Of a stretch of 21,317 nucleotides of DNA, positions 6,477 to 15,495 are shown one piece after another (within the stretch, counting starts at the first letter, position 1; every line of letters starts with the position of its first letter). The translations under genes and the position numbers were made by a program. The stretch is from Bacteroidales bacterium (lineage in GTDB: Bacteria > Bacteroidota > Bacteroidia > Bacteroidales > UBA932), in contig JAILIM010000042.1 of NCBI GenBank assembly GCA_024695285.1, forward strand, positions 1-21,317, written 5' to 3'. Under the pieces are notes generated by a model. It ran no database searches. It saw only the letters and a program-made list of their open reading frames with translations, and had not been told where the DNA came from.

Positions 6477-8528
6477 TTATACTCCTAATTCGGCGACAAT
6501 CCTGTCGAAATGTGCAAACTCCTTGAGTATCCACACCACGTAGCGTATATCCACGTTGACGCTGCGGTTGTAGTCCGGAGTGAACAGCACTTCCGAGGCC
6601 AGGGACTCCTTGTTGCCGTCGAAGAGCAGGCCGATGATCTCGCCGCGGCTGTTGAGGACGGGGGAGCCGGAGTTGCCGCCGGTGCTGTCATTGTTGGTGA
6701 TGAAGTTAATCTTCATCTTGGGAGGGGCGGCCTTGAGGGCGCTTTGCAGGGCAGCCGGGAGGCAGAAATCGTAGGAATCCGGATCGTGCTTCTCCAGCAG
6801 GCCGGCCACGGTGCTGTAGTAGTCGCAGTGGACGGCGTCGCGCGGGCTGAGCTTGCACACCTTGCCGTAATTGACGCGCATAGTGGAGTTGGCGTCGGGG
6901 TAGGGCTTGACCTTGCCGGCCTCCTGCATGGCATGGAGCGCGTGGGTGTAGTCTTTCGCCAGCGCGCTGATGTCCGGAGTGCCCTGGAGGTCCTTGAGCA
7001 CGTTGTTGTACTTGACTACCCGCACGTCCTCGAAGAAGCGCACCAGAGGATCGTCGGCATGGGCGTCCAAAAACTCTTTCATATCAGCGGCAGGATCCAG
7101 GTAGGCTGCAATCTGCTCGGGATTGCTTATCCAGCTGCCGTCCCAAAGGAAGGCGCACATGGCGTCGTAGTCCTTGCCGAACTTTGCCTTGACCTCAGTC
7201 TGCCAGGGGCCGAGCATCACATCGGAGACGTGATCATAGAAAGTCTCCAGACTGTAGCGGAAGAGCTCGCGCTCCACCCGCAGGTCGGTCTGGTCGTAGT
7301 TGCGCTGTGAGGCCCTGCGTATGCCGGGGACCTTGTCGTCGGAGTAGCGGGCGGCGAGCATGGCGGTCCGGGAAGCGACCGGCTCAAGCTGTGTGCCTCG
7401 TATTATGCACTCCCGGAAATAGTGGTAGTCGGCATACGCCTCAGCCACCTTGGAATAGCGGTCGCGGAGCTCACCCGCCGGGTCGCCCCACTTCTGCCGG
7501 CGTGCCGGGTCGGCATCCAGCCAGGCCGCCAGCTCTTCCTCGACCTGCCGCTTGTGTCCTGAGGCGTCGAAGCGCTTGTAGCACTGAAGCTCGCCCAAAT
7601 ACAGCTCCTGGGCATTCGAGAGGCCGAAAAAGTGGTTGGAGTACTTGAGCCGGATTTCCGGGTCGCGGTCCATCCACTTGGAGATGATGTCCATCTGGGC
7701 GCCGCGTATGCGGGTCTGGATGGGAAGCTGCACGCTTGTCAGGTAGTCGATCTTCGCGGAGGAAGCATAGCGGTCAGTGCTCCCCGGGAAGCCTATGATG
7801 GTGGTCTTTGTTCCCTCCCGATAGCCATTCTTCGACAGTTTCAGGTACTTTTCGGCCCGAAGGGGCACATTCTCCGGAGAGTACGGCGCGCATGAGCCGT
7901 CCGGGGCCGTGTAGATGCGCAGCAGCGCGAAATCCCCCTTGTGCTGAGGCCACTCCCAGTTGTCGACATCGCCGCCGAAAGCTCCGATGCGCGAGGGCGG
8001 GGCGCCCACCAGGCGTATGTCTTTATATTCTTGATACAGAGAAATATAGTACTTGTCTCCGCGCCAGGCTGAACTCAGTATCGCCTCATAGCCAGTCTTG
8101 TCCTTGTAGCGCTTCTCCAAGATGCCGCCGAGCTTGCGCATCATCATAAAGCCGGGCTTGATCTGTCCGCTGTCGAAAAGTTCCTGCACTTCGGCCGTCA
8201 CGTCTATCGTGCCACGTAGGAACTGCACGCTGCGGCCCTTGATCGGGATTTCCTCCTCCCGGGTCCGGGCCCAGAAGCCGTCCTCGAGAAAATTGTGCTC
8301 CTTGTCGCTGAGGGCAAACACGTCTCCATAAGCTACGTGGTGGTTCGTAATCACCAGCCCCTCAGGGGAAACCAGGCTTCCCGTGCCCATGAAATCGATG
8401 GCCACGACGCAGTCGCAGAGCTCGCGGGTACGCTTGTCTACCCTGTCGGTCATCCACATGCCTTCGTCGGCAAAAGCGGCCGTACTGACGGCTGAAATCA
8501 AGATAAGAGAAAAAATAATCCGTTTCAT
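6477..8528 (-). CDS. dpp7: S46 family dipeptidyl-peptidase, DPP7-like
   Basis: Serine exopeptidase of family S46, which removes dipeptides from peptide N-termini in the periplasm and feeds amino-acid metabolism. I chose the ATG at 8528 (683 residues) because it starts a clean signal peptide cleaved after AFA (residue 20); an upstream in-frame ATG at 8606 would add 26 residues before it. The catalytic His lies in TNHHVAYG (about 61-68), the Asp in the block GGDVDNWEWPQHKGDF (185-200), and the Ser in GGNSGSPV (Ser620). The downstream LLFDGN has Gly638 where Asp/Glu-specific DPP11 enzymes carry Arg, so DPP7-type preference for hydrophobic P1 residues is expected. The length is slightly below the usual 700-720. 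It is a single gene, divergent from the TonB receptor operon, and ends 47 bases before tRNA-His with no terminator of its own. Confidence 0.93.
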   Translation of the reverse strand: MKRIIFSLILISAVSTAAFADEGMWMTDRVDKRTRELCDCVVAIDFMGTGSLVSPEGLVITNHHVAYGDVFALSDKEHNFLEDGFWARTREEEIPIKGRSVQFLRGTIDVTAEVQELFDSGQIKPGFMMMRKLGGILEKRYKDKTGYEAILSSAWRGDKYYISLYQEYKDIRLVGAPPSRIGAFGGDVDNWEWPQHKGDFALLRIYTAPDGSCAPYSPENVPLRAEKYLKLSKNGYREGTKTTIIGFPGSTDRYASSAKIDYLTSVQLPIQTRIRGAQMDIISKWMDRDPEIRLKYSNHFFGLSNAQELYLGELQCYKRFDASGHKRQVEEELAAWLDADPARRQKWGDPAGELRDRYSKVAEAYADYHYFRECIIRGTQLEPVASRTAMLAARYSDDKVPGIRRASQRNYDQTDLRVERELFRYSLETFYDHVSDVMLGPWQTEVKAKFGKDYDAMCAFLWDGSWISNPEQIAAYLDPAADMKEFLDAHADDPLVRFFEDVRVVKYNNVLKDLQGTPDISALAKDYTHALHAMQEAGKVKPYPDANSTMRVNYGKVCKLSPRDAVHCDYYSTVAGLLEKHDPDSYDFCLPAALQSALKAAPPKMKINFITNNDSTGGNSGSPVLNSRGEIIGLLFDGNKESLASEVLFTPDYNRSVNVDIRYVVWILKEFAHFDRIVAELGV

Positions 8529-8533
8529 ATCCG

Positions 8534-8541
8534 TAAATATA
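8534..8541 (-). promoter_or_regulatory. -7 element candidate for the S46 peptidase gene
   Basis: Minus-strand TATATTTA ends only 5 bases before the ATG at 8528, so the mRNA would be nearly leaderless. It is part of TATATTTACGGA (8530-8541), identical to the string upstream of the lipoprotein operon. No clear TTTG is found at 19-20 bases upstream. Confidence 0.42.
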
Positions 8542-8564
8542 GCACACTTTTTTGAAAAAATGCT

Positions 8565-8572
8565 TACCTTGC
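8565..8572 (+). promoter_or_regulatory. Weak -7-like element for the TonB receptor operon
   Basis: TACCTTGC is one T short of the common form TACCTTTGC and ends 17 bases before the GTG start. No TTTG is at the correct distance (the nearest is only 10 bases upstream), so this is a tentative call. Confidence 0.25.
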
Positions 8573-8589
8573 AAAGTAAAACAATATAA

Positions 8590-11574
8590 GTGTCGTCCGT
8601 CTTCAAACATATCGCAGTCCTTGCCTGCCTGCTGCTGTCAGTGCCTGTCTTCGCCCAGACCTACACCGTCAAGGGCACCGTCACCGACAAGGCGACAGGC
8701 GAGCCCGTGGAGTTCGCAACCGTGGTGCTTGAGGCGTCCGAACAGTGGGCCGTCGCCGATGCACAAGGCCGCTTCTCCATCCCCAACGTTAAGGTCCCCA
8801 AGTCCGTCCTGACCGCCGCCTGCCTGGGCTATGTGACTTACTCACTGGAGATTGTGATCAACAAGAACATCGACAACCTGAAGATACGGATGGACCAGGA
8901 CAACCTGGCACTCGAGAAGGCGGTCGTCACGGCCAAGGAGAACGAAAGCTCCGCCACGACCTCCCGCAGCATCGACAAGGCCGCCCTCGAGCACATGCAG
9001 ATGATGAATGTCTCCGACATCTCCAGCCTGCTTCCCGGCGGGGCGACGAGCTCCGGCGCACTGACTTCCGAGCAGCAGTTCAACCTGCGCGCCAGCACCG
9101 GCGAGGGCGACAACCCATCCTTCGGAACTGCCGTCGAAGTGGACGGCGTGCGTATCTCCAACAACGCCAGCTACGTCGATTATGCGACCAAGGGCATCAA
9201 AGGCGCCGCCACCAACAACATAGCATCCGCCAACGTCGAATCGGTTGAAGTAATCACCGGCGTGCCTTCAGTGGAATACGGCGACATGACCTCCGGCGTG
9301 GTGAAAATCAACACGAAGAAAGGCAAGACCCCCTGGGCGGTTACGATGTCCACCAGCCCGCGCACCAAGCAGATTTCCGTCAGCAAGGGCTTCGGCCTCG
9401 GCCACACCGGCACCGGCAATTCCCTCGGTGTGCTGAATGCCAGCATGGAATACACCCGTTCGATCTCCGAACAGATGTCCCCATACACTTCCTACCTGCG
9501 CCGTCAGCTGTCCCTGACCTACAGCAACACCATATCCTCCGGCCTCTTCCAGTCCAAACCCCTGCGGCTCTCCGCCGGCGTCACCGGCAACCTCGGCGGC
9601 CTGGACAACTCCGCAGACCCCGACAAGATGTCGGAAGCCTACCTCAAGCAGCGCGACAACGCCCTCAGGGCCAACCTCACGGCCAGCTGGCTGCTCAGCC
9701 TCGACTGGATCACAAATCTCGAATTCACCGCCTCCGCTTCCATGGCCGACAAGTTCTCCCGCGAGAACAAGCTCTACCACGAAAGCGTGGCCATGACCGA
9801 ACTGCACGCCCTCGAAAGGGGCTACTACATGTCCGAGCCCTACAAGGAAGGCGGTGCCAACAATGCGGTGCTGGTGCCCCCCGGCAGCTGGTACAACGTC
9901 ATGGCCATCGATGACCGCCCCGTGACCGCAAAACTCACGCTCAAGGCCAACTGGGCCCACAATTTCGGCAAGGTGAGCAACAAGGTGAAACTCGGAGGCG
10001 ACTGGAGCTACGACCACAACCTCGGCGTGGGCATGTATTCGGAAGATTTCCCGACCGCTCCGACCTTCCGTGAGTACCGCTACTGCGACAACCCCGCCAT
10101 GAACAATATAGGCGCCTACCTGGAAGATAACCTGATGATTCCGGTGGGGCAGGGACGTATAAACCTGATCGCCGGCCTGCGTGAAGACATCACCTCCGTG
10201 CCCGGTTCCGCCTACGGGACCACTTCCAGCCTCTCGCCCCGCTTCAACGTCAAGTACACGGTGCTGGATCCCAAACTGCGCCGCAACAACCTGATGCGTG
10301 AACTGTCATTCAGGGGCAGCTGGGGCGTGGCGGTGAAGCAGCCGTCGTTCTCTATCCTCTACCCGGTGCCGACCTACATGGACGTGAACACCTTCGTATC
10401 CACGGCCTCGTCCGACAACACTGTCTACCGTGCCTATTACGTCCAGCCCAGGACGATAGAGTACAATGCGGCACTCCGCTGGCAGAAGAACCACCAGGCC
10501 GAATTCGGAATCGACACCGACCTTGCGGGCAACAAGATATCGCTGGTGGCTTTCTACAACAGGACCATCGATGCCTACATGCTGGCCACTGACTACGAGC
10601 GCTTCAGCTACAACTACACCTCGGTCGCCGACGTGCAGGGTCTCCCTATTCCAGCAGGCGACAGGTTATACACGCTGGACCCCGCCACCGGCCTCGTGAC
10701 CGTTTCCGACCGCACGGGCGCCCAGCCTGCCATACAGGCGAACTACACCCTCAGGAACCAGTTCATCAGCAAGACCTTCGAAGCCAACCGGAAGAGTCCC
10801 ATGGACCGTTTCGGCCTGGAATGGGTGCTGGTGTTCAAGGAGATAAGTCCTATCCACACCACCATTAGGCTGGATGGTAACTTCTATTCCTACCGCGGAT
10901 ATACGACTGATACAGAGGCCTTTTACCCTTCCGCCACCGTCGGCAAGGACGGCCAGCCCTACAAGTATGTCGGCTACTTCTTAAGCGGCGACGCCATTGC
11001 CAACGGCAAGGAGACAAGGAGCGTCAAGAACAACATAACCTTGACCACCCACATTCCCAAGGTGAGGATGATCATCACGATGAAGCTGGAGACCAGCCTG
11101 TTGAATTACTCCCGCGCCATAAGCGAGAGGCCGGACGGCAAGCGTTCCTATGCTATCGACAACCGCAGCGACTTCCTTTCGTTCGATGGGAACGCCTCGA
11201 TTTATGACGATGAAACCTACACGGTCCTGTTCCCGGATTATTACGTCTCCTACGACAACCCGGAGCCGGTGCCTTTCCTTGAAAAGATAAAATGGGCCAA
11301 GACCAACGACCTGGACCTCTACCAGGACCTCTGCAAGCTGGTCGTCACTTCCAATTACCTCTACTATTTCAACAAGGACTATATTTCTCCTTATTTCAGC
11401 GCCAATTTCAGCGTGACCAAGGAAATAGGGGACCTTGCCTCCGTGTCGTTCTACGCCAACAATTATTTCAATAACCTCGGACAGGTCAAGAGCACAAGGA
11501 CAAACACCTACGTATCCCTGACGAATTATATTCCCAGGTTCTACTACGGCCTCACGGTCAGATTTAAATTTTAA
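8590..11574 (+). CDS. TonB-dependent outer-membrane receptor with CarboxypepD_reg-like N-terminus
   Basis: Outer-membrane transporter energised by TonB; the substrate is unknown. The start is a GTG directly after an in-frame TAA; no later start keeps the signal peptide, which ends VFAQ near residue 23. Residues about 24-110 form a carboxypeptidase-regulatory-like beta-sandwich (YTVKGTVTDKATGEPVEFATV). The plug is about 120-250, with VESVEVITGVPSVEYGDMTSG, a typical plug ending. The rest is a beta-barrel with many aromatic-rich strands, ending in the outer-membrane signal VRFKF. The 994-residue length fits the family. No SusD-like gene follows, so it is not a classic glycan SusC/D pair. It is first of a three-gene operon; the lipoprotein gene begins 11 bases after its stop. 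Confidence 0.93.
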   Translation: MSSVFKHIAVLACLLLSVPVFAQTYTVKGTVTDKATGEPVEFATVVLEASEQWAVADAQGRFSIPNVKVPKSVLTAACLGYVTYSLEIVINKNIDNLKIRMDQDNLALEKAVVTAKENESSATTSRSIDKAALEHMQMMNVSDISSLLPGGATSSGALTSEQQFNLRASTGEGDNPSFGTAVEVDGVRISNNASYVDYATKGIKGAATNNIASANVESVEVITGVPSVEYGDMTSGVVKINTKKGKTPWAVTMSTSPRTKQISVSKGFGLGHTGTGNSLGVLNASMEYTRSISEQMSPYTSYLRRQLSLTYSNTISSGLFQSKPLRLSAGVTGNLGGLDNSADPDKMSEAYLKQRDNALRANLTASWLLSLDWITNLEFTASASMADKFSRENKLYHESVAMTELHALERGYYMSEPYKEGGANNAVLVPPGSWYNVMAIDDRPVTAKLTLKANWAHNFGKVSNKVKLGGDWSYDHNLGVGMYSEDFPTAPTFREYRYCDNPAMNNIGAYLEDNLMIPVGQGRINLIAGLREDITSVPGSAYGTTSSLSPRFNVKYTVLDPKLRRNNLMRELSFRGSWGVAVKQPSFSILYPVPTYMDVNTFVSTASSDNTVYRAYYVQPRTIEYNAALRWQKNHQAEFGIDTDLAGNKISLVAFYNRTIDAYMLATDYERFSYNYTSVADVQGLPIPAGDRLYTLDPATGLVTVSDRTGAQPAIQANYTLRNQFISKTFEANRKSPMDRFGLEWVLVFKEISPIHTTIRLDGNFYSYRGYTTDTEAFYPSATVGKDGQPYKYVGYFLSGDAIANGKETRSVKNNITLTTHIPKVRMIITMKLETSLLNYSRAISERPDGKRSYAIDNRSDFLSFDGNASIYDDETYTVLFPDYYVSYDNPEPVPFLEKIKWAKTNDLDLYQDLCKLVVTSNYLYYFNKDYISPYFSANFSVTKEIGDLASVSFYANNYFNNLGQVKSTRTNTYVSLTNYIPRFYYGLTVRFKF

Positions 11575-11585
11575 TCATTAAAGCA

Positions 11586-12908
11586 GTGAAATCAAAAAGG
11601 TTAGTTTGTCTGTTCGTGTACCTTCTGACAATCGCTTTGATTGCCGGCTGCAAACCGAATGTCGTGTTGGTTGAAATCACTGTTCAGCTTATGTCCGACA
11701 ACGCACCGTTTCCAGCCGAAGGTATTCCCGTTACTCTTACCGACGCCGGCGGAGTGACTACTTTCTACGAAGTCTCCAATTCCGCAGGTGTTGTCAGGTT
11801 CACCGTGACTCCCGGCAGCTATGTAGCATCCGCTACCTGCAAGTCTGTCGAAGACGGGAAGCGCATAGTCTATAACGGCTCCAATCCGGCAATTCTCGTG
11901 TCGGAGACTCCTGCAGAGTCGCTCAAACTCGACCTTTCCAAGGTGGTGTCTCAGCAGCTTATCCTCAAGGAACTCTATAACGGTGGCTGTACCAAGGACG
12001 ACAATTCCGGAGGATATTTCGATGACATTTATTTCATCATCTACAACAATTCGGAATTTGAAGCCGATGCTTCCGACCTGGTGTTCGGCAACCTGAACCC
12101 CTATAACGGCCAGGCGTCGAACAAATACTACGCCGATAATCAATTGATTTATGAAAATGCGGGCTGGGTTCCTGCCGGCGGTGCTGCATGGTATTTCAAG
12201 ACGCCTGTAACCATTCCGGCTTTCTCCCAGATAGTAGTGGCAGTGTTCGGTGCAATCGACCACACCCAAACCGTCAAGGCATCCGTCAATCTGGCAAATG
12301 CTGACTACTACTGGATGTCCAACAGCGAAATCACTGCATTCACCAATCCAAAGTACGCTGTGTCTGATATTATCCCGACCAGCCATTATCTTTCCGGCTA
12401 TCAAATCAACAAAGGTAATGCATGGGTGATTTCCAACACATCTCCGGCTTTCTATATGGGCAAAATGCCCAGAAAAGAGCTTGAACATTTATGCAAGGAC
12501 ACGGAGAAGTTCGACCTTACCGCAGGCACGAACGATATCGGCTGGGCGGTCAAATTCCCCCAGTCCGACATCATAGGCGCGCTTGAAGTGTTCACCGCCG
12601 CGGCAGTCGAGACCAGCCACTTCCGTTTCCCTGCCAGCATCAACACCGGATACATCGCCTTGACGAACAAAAATGGCTACTCTATCTACAGGAACGTCGA
12701 CAAGGAAGCCACCGAGGCCCTGCCCGAGAACGAAGGCAAGCTGGTCTACAACTATGCCGGCGGCACCCAGGACCTGGGCGGCTCCACCGATCCTTCGGGC
12801 ATCGACGCCGAAGCCTCCATTGCCGCCGGTGCCCATATTATCTATCTCCAGACCAACGATTCCGGAAAGGACTTTCACATCAGGATGACAGCATCGTTGA
12901 AGAAATAG
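11586..12908 (+). CDS. DUF4876-like lipoprotein in the TonB receptor operon
   Basis: The N-terminal signal ends IAGC (Cys22), so this is a lipoprotein. Residues about 27-115 look like a carboxypeptidase-regulatory or Ig-like fold (VEITVQL, then PVTLTDAGGVTTFYEVSN and GSYVASATC). From about residue 125, QLILKELYNGGC followed by YFDDIYFIIYNNSE resembles the DUF4876 family of Bacteroidota, often found beside TonB receptors; this is recalled, not searched. The 440-residue length fits. It may be a surface substrate-binding partner playing the part SusD plays elsewhere, but no ligand site can be read. It sits between the receptor (11-base gap) and a beta-barrel gene (8-base gap), so joint function is likely. 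Confidence 0.82.
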   Translation: MKSKRLVCLFVYLLTIALIAGCKPNVVLVEITVQLMSDNAPFPAEGIPVTLTDAGGVTTFYEVSNSAGVVRFTVTPGSYVASATCKSVEDGKRIVYNGSNPAILVSETPAESLKLDLSKVVSQQLILKELYNGGCTKDDNSGGYFDDIYFIIYNNSEFEADASDLVFGNLNPYNGQASNKYYADNQLIYENAGWVPAGGAAWYFKTPVTIPAFSQIVVAVFGAIDHTQTVKASVNLANADYYWMSNSEITAFTNPKYAVSDIIPTSHYLSGYQINKGNAWVISNTSPAFYMGKMPRKELEHLCKDTEKFDLTAGTNDIGWAVKFPQSDIIGALEVFTAAAVETSHFRFPASINTGYIALTNKNGYSIYRNVDKEATEALPENEGKLVYNYAGGTQDLGGSTDPSGIDAEASIAAGAHIIYLQTNDSGKDFHIRMTASLKK

Positions 12909-12916
12909 CCTATTGT

Positions 12917-14503
12917 ATGAGAATCCGTCGTTTACCGTTAACACTCTGTCTTCTGATCCTGCCCTTTGCGGTATGGGGTCAGGAAGCGGCGGTGTGCCGT
13001 GATTTCCATTTCAGTACGGGCATAGATTCCTACCTGTCCCTGTCCAATCCGGCTGCCATTTCGGCCTTCAACGGGCACATATCCATGGCGGAAGTGGATT
13101 TCCGCAAGGATAACGGCGGCCTGCATTCCCTGACTGAATCCCATGACAGCTACAAGGCCGGAGCATCAACTGAGTCGTATATCAGCGTTTCCGACAGGAT
13201 AAGCTTCCACGGCCGCCTGAATTGGTCGTACTTCTCCGGGCGGAATATGGGCGCACAGGTGCTGATGGACCCTGACTACAATCCGGTCAATTTCCTTGAA
13301 AGCGACGAAGCAACCGTCGGACGCAAGAACCGCGAGGATTATTCCCTGCTCGGGGCTATGTCCTATAAGTTGGGAGACAAATGGGCTCTAGGCGCCGAGG
13401 TTGATTACACTTCCGCCGACCAGACGAAGATAAAGGACCCGCGTTTCTCGAACGTGTGGATGGATCTCAGCCTGAAGGCGGGCTTCAGTTTCATGCCCGG
13501 CGACAAGCAGTTGCTCGGCGCCGCCCTGGTGTACCGCAACACGATGGAGACCGTTCGCGGCGGCATCTACGGCACAACCGACAAGCAGTATTTCATCTAC
13601 AACGACAAGGGAGGCTTCTTCGGCACTATGTCCGAACTTGCCGGAGATTTGAACTACGTCCCTGTCGGCAGCGAGAACCGGCCGATGAAGAATGATTTCT
13701 TCGGGCTGTCGCTGCAGGCTCTGACCGGGGCGTGGAGCAATGACCTGGAGGTCCTGTACCGCCAGGGCTACTACGGCAAGAAGTCGTCCAGTTCTGCCAC
13801 ATACTTTGAGTTCTCCGGTTTGCGCGCCGCCTATAAAGCCGCTTTCCAGACCCGTTCCGGGGCAGATATCCACAAAGCTTCCCTGAAATTGGATTATGAG
13901 TTTCTGGACAACGCCGAGAATCTTTTTATGTACGATGCAAAACCGGGCTACAATATTGAGATAGTATATTTCGGCCAGAACGACATTTCTGTTCGGCATA
14001 TGGCTTCGGCCGCTCTCTCATACGTGTTCCATAAGGAAGCAGACGGCTATCTGCCTGCTTTCAGCGCCGGGGCGACCCTTAGCGGCCGCAGCCGTTTCCA
14101 GGCCACGGTCCTTTATCCCTACTACAGGAACACTGACCTGATCAGCCTCGGAGCCGAACTGTTTGCCGACCGCAACATCATCAGCGGCAAATCGGTGTTC
14201 TCAATAGGCGGGACGCTGGGTTTCCGCTACGGTTTCGGCACGCCCAAGGATGACGGCACCTATGCCTCCACTTCCGGCACTGCCCTCAAGAGTTTCGACA
14301 ACTATTTGTTCCGCCAGTTTGAATACGACACCGCCCCCGGAGCAAGCGCCGGGCTGTCGTTTACCTACACCCGTATGATTTCGGATAAGGTAGCGCCTTA
14401 CGTCAGGCTGTCCGACACTTTCACCATGCTTCTCGCCGAGCCCCAGTACCTTTCCGACCGTATCCGCAACGTCGCCCTGCTCTCCCTCGGCGTATCATTC
14501 TGA
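12917..14503 (+). CDS. Outer-membrane beta-barrel protein, DUF6850-like
   Basis: It has a signal peptide with a basic start and cleavage near VWGQ (about residue 22). The 528 residues show alternating hydrophobic strands with aromatic girdle residues and end SLGVSF, whose final Phe is the usual barrel-assembly signal. The segment GGIYGTTDKQYFIYNDKGG and the overall layout suggest the DUF6850 family of Bacteroidota barrels; I recall this association with DUF4876 and TonB genes but could not search it. It may be an accessory porin or scaffold for the receptor. It is last in the operon, and its stop lies only 6 bases from the stop of the convergent DUF4837 gene. Confidence 0.8.
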   Translation: MRIRRLPLTLCLLILPFAVWGQEAAVCRDFHFSTGIDSYLSLSNPAAISAFNGHISMAEVDFRKDNGGLHSLTESHDSYKAGASTESYISVSDRISFHGRLNWSYFSGRNMGAQVLMDPDYNPVNFLESDEATVGRKNREDYSLLGAMSYKLGDKWALGAEVDYTSADQTKIKDPRFSNVWMDLSLKAGFSFMPGDKQLLGAALVYRNTMETVRGGIYGTTDKQYFIYNDKGGFFGTMSELAGDLNYVPVGSENRPMKNDFFGLSLQALTGAWSNDLEVLYRQGYYGKKSSSSATYFEFSGLRAAYKAAFQTRSGADIHKASLKLDYEFLDNAENLFMYDAKPGYNIEIVYFGQNDISVRHMASAALSYVFHKEADGYLPAFSAGATLSGRSRFQATVLYPYYRNTDLISLGAELFADRNIISGKSVFSIGGTLGFRYGFGTPKDDGTYASTSGTALKSFDNYLFRQFEYDTAPGASAGLSFTYTRMISDKVAPYVRLSDTFTMLLAEPQYLSDRIRNVALLSLGVSF

Positions 14504-14509
14504 CCTACA

Positions 14510-15490
14510 CTACTTCGCCCACTCCCAGGAGTAGAGGATGGATTCTACCTGGCGGAGGTACTGGCGTTTATCGTACTTCGGTGCATAGACGAAGGCCTCA
14601 GCCACTATTATGTCCTTGCCGTCCTTGGAATAGAAGGAATGTGAAACGAAGGGGCCGCCCATGTAGTCGTTCTCCACTTCCCAGAGGCCGCGCACCTGGG
14701 CGAAATCGCGTCCGCGGTAGCGTATGAACTCCAGCTGCGGCGGCATATATGTGCCGGTGGTCATCCAGGTGTTCTCGAACATTCCGGGCACGTTCTGCTT
14801 GAGGTGCTCGTTGCGGCGGGAGATTATCTTGGCGAGGGTGAGCTCGTCGGCGGCGCCAGTGGACGGGTACTTGTAGATCAGGATACCCTGCATGGTGTAC
14901 TGCTTCTCGTCGGCGATCCAGCCGAAATCGGAGGTGATTTTCTTGAGCTTGTAACCCATGGGGAAGTGGGGCGAACCGCCGAAGACCTCAGCCACCTTGG
15001 GTGCTATTTCGCGCTCCTCGTAGCGTATGGAATTGCGTATCACGCGGTCGCGCTCGGCCTGCTCGATGAAGCTGACGATGGTCTTGCCGTTGTCGGCCAC
15101 CAGCTGTGCGGCGCGCTCGGAATCAGGCGCGTTGATCTGCACGAGGCACTGCGGCGCGGCCCACACGTCCTGGCGGTAGCGCACGGAGCAGCTGTCCACC
15201 TGCGGGTTGATGGCAAAATACACGATGTTGCGGTGGACCTTGAACAGGTCGCCGAAACCTCCCGGGGGCACGTTCACGAGGGAGTAGAGGGGCTCCTTCT
15301 GTGCCAGGTAGGGGCAGTCGCAGGCCAGCAGGTCGCGAACTTTGGTGCCGAGGTTGCCTTCCCAGTCGGCCTTCTCGATGACCACGATGATTTCGCCGGC
15401 CTTTCCGCTCACGTTGGGGAGCAGCGCTTTGGTGTTTTTGCAGGAAGCGAGGGCCATAAGGGCCATCATCGCCAAAAGTACCTTTTTCAT
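14510..15490 (-). CDS. DUF4837 family lipoprotein
   Basis: The 326-residue protein starts at the ATG at 15490. A TTG at 15499 in the same frame would add only three residues and overlap the rseP stop, so the ATG is preferred. The signal ends ALASC (Cys17), marking a lipoprotein. The body (GKAGEIIVVIEKADWEG, LVNVPPGGFGDLFKVHRNI, GPFVSHSFY near the C-terminus) matches what I know of DUF4837, a Bacteroidota-specific family without a known function. It begins 5 bases after the rseP stop, so translational coupling is likely. A role in envelope homeostasis with the site-2 protease is an inference from position only. Confidence 0.88.
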   Translation of the reverse strand: MKKVLLAMMALMALASCKNTKALLPNVSGKAGEIIVVIEKADWEGNLGTKVRDLLACDCPYLAQKEPLYSLVNVPPGGFGDLFKVHRNIVYFAINPQVDSCSVRYRQDVWAAPQCLVQINAPDSERAAQLVADNGKTIVSFIEQAERDRVIRNSIRYEEREIAPKVAEVFGGSPHFPMGYKLKKITSDFGWIADEKQYTMQGILIYKYPSTGAADELTLAKIISRRNEHLKQNVPGMFENTWMTTGTYMPPQLEFIRYRGRDFAQVRGLWEVENDYMGGPFVSHSFYSKDGKDIIVAEAFVYAPKYDKRQYLRQVESILYSWEWAK

Positions 15491-15495
15491 ATCTG

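Noticed and set aside
6510..7310. 266-residue plus-strand open frame opposite the S46 peptidase
   Set aside because: Its Val/Ala/Gly/His-rich product is typical of the complement of GC-rich coding DNA; the minus-strand peptidase has catalytic motifs.
8590..12908. Classic SusC/SusD glycan-uptake pair
   Set aside because: The lipoprotein lacks SusD features and resembles DUF4876; no glycoside hydrolases or sugar regulators are nearby.
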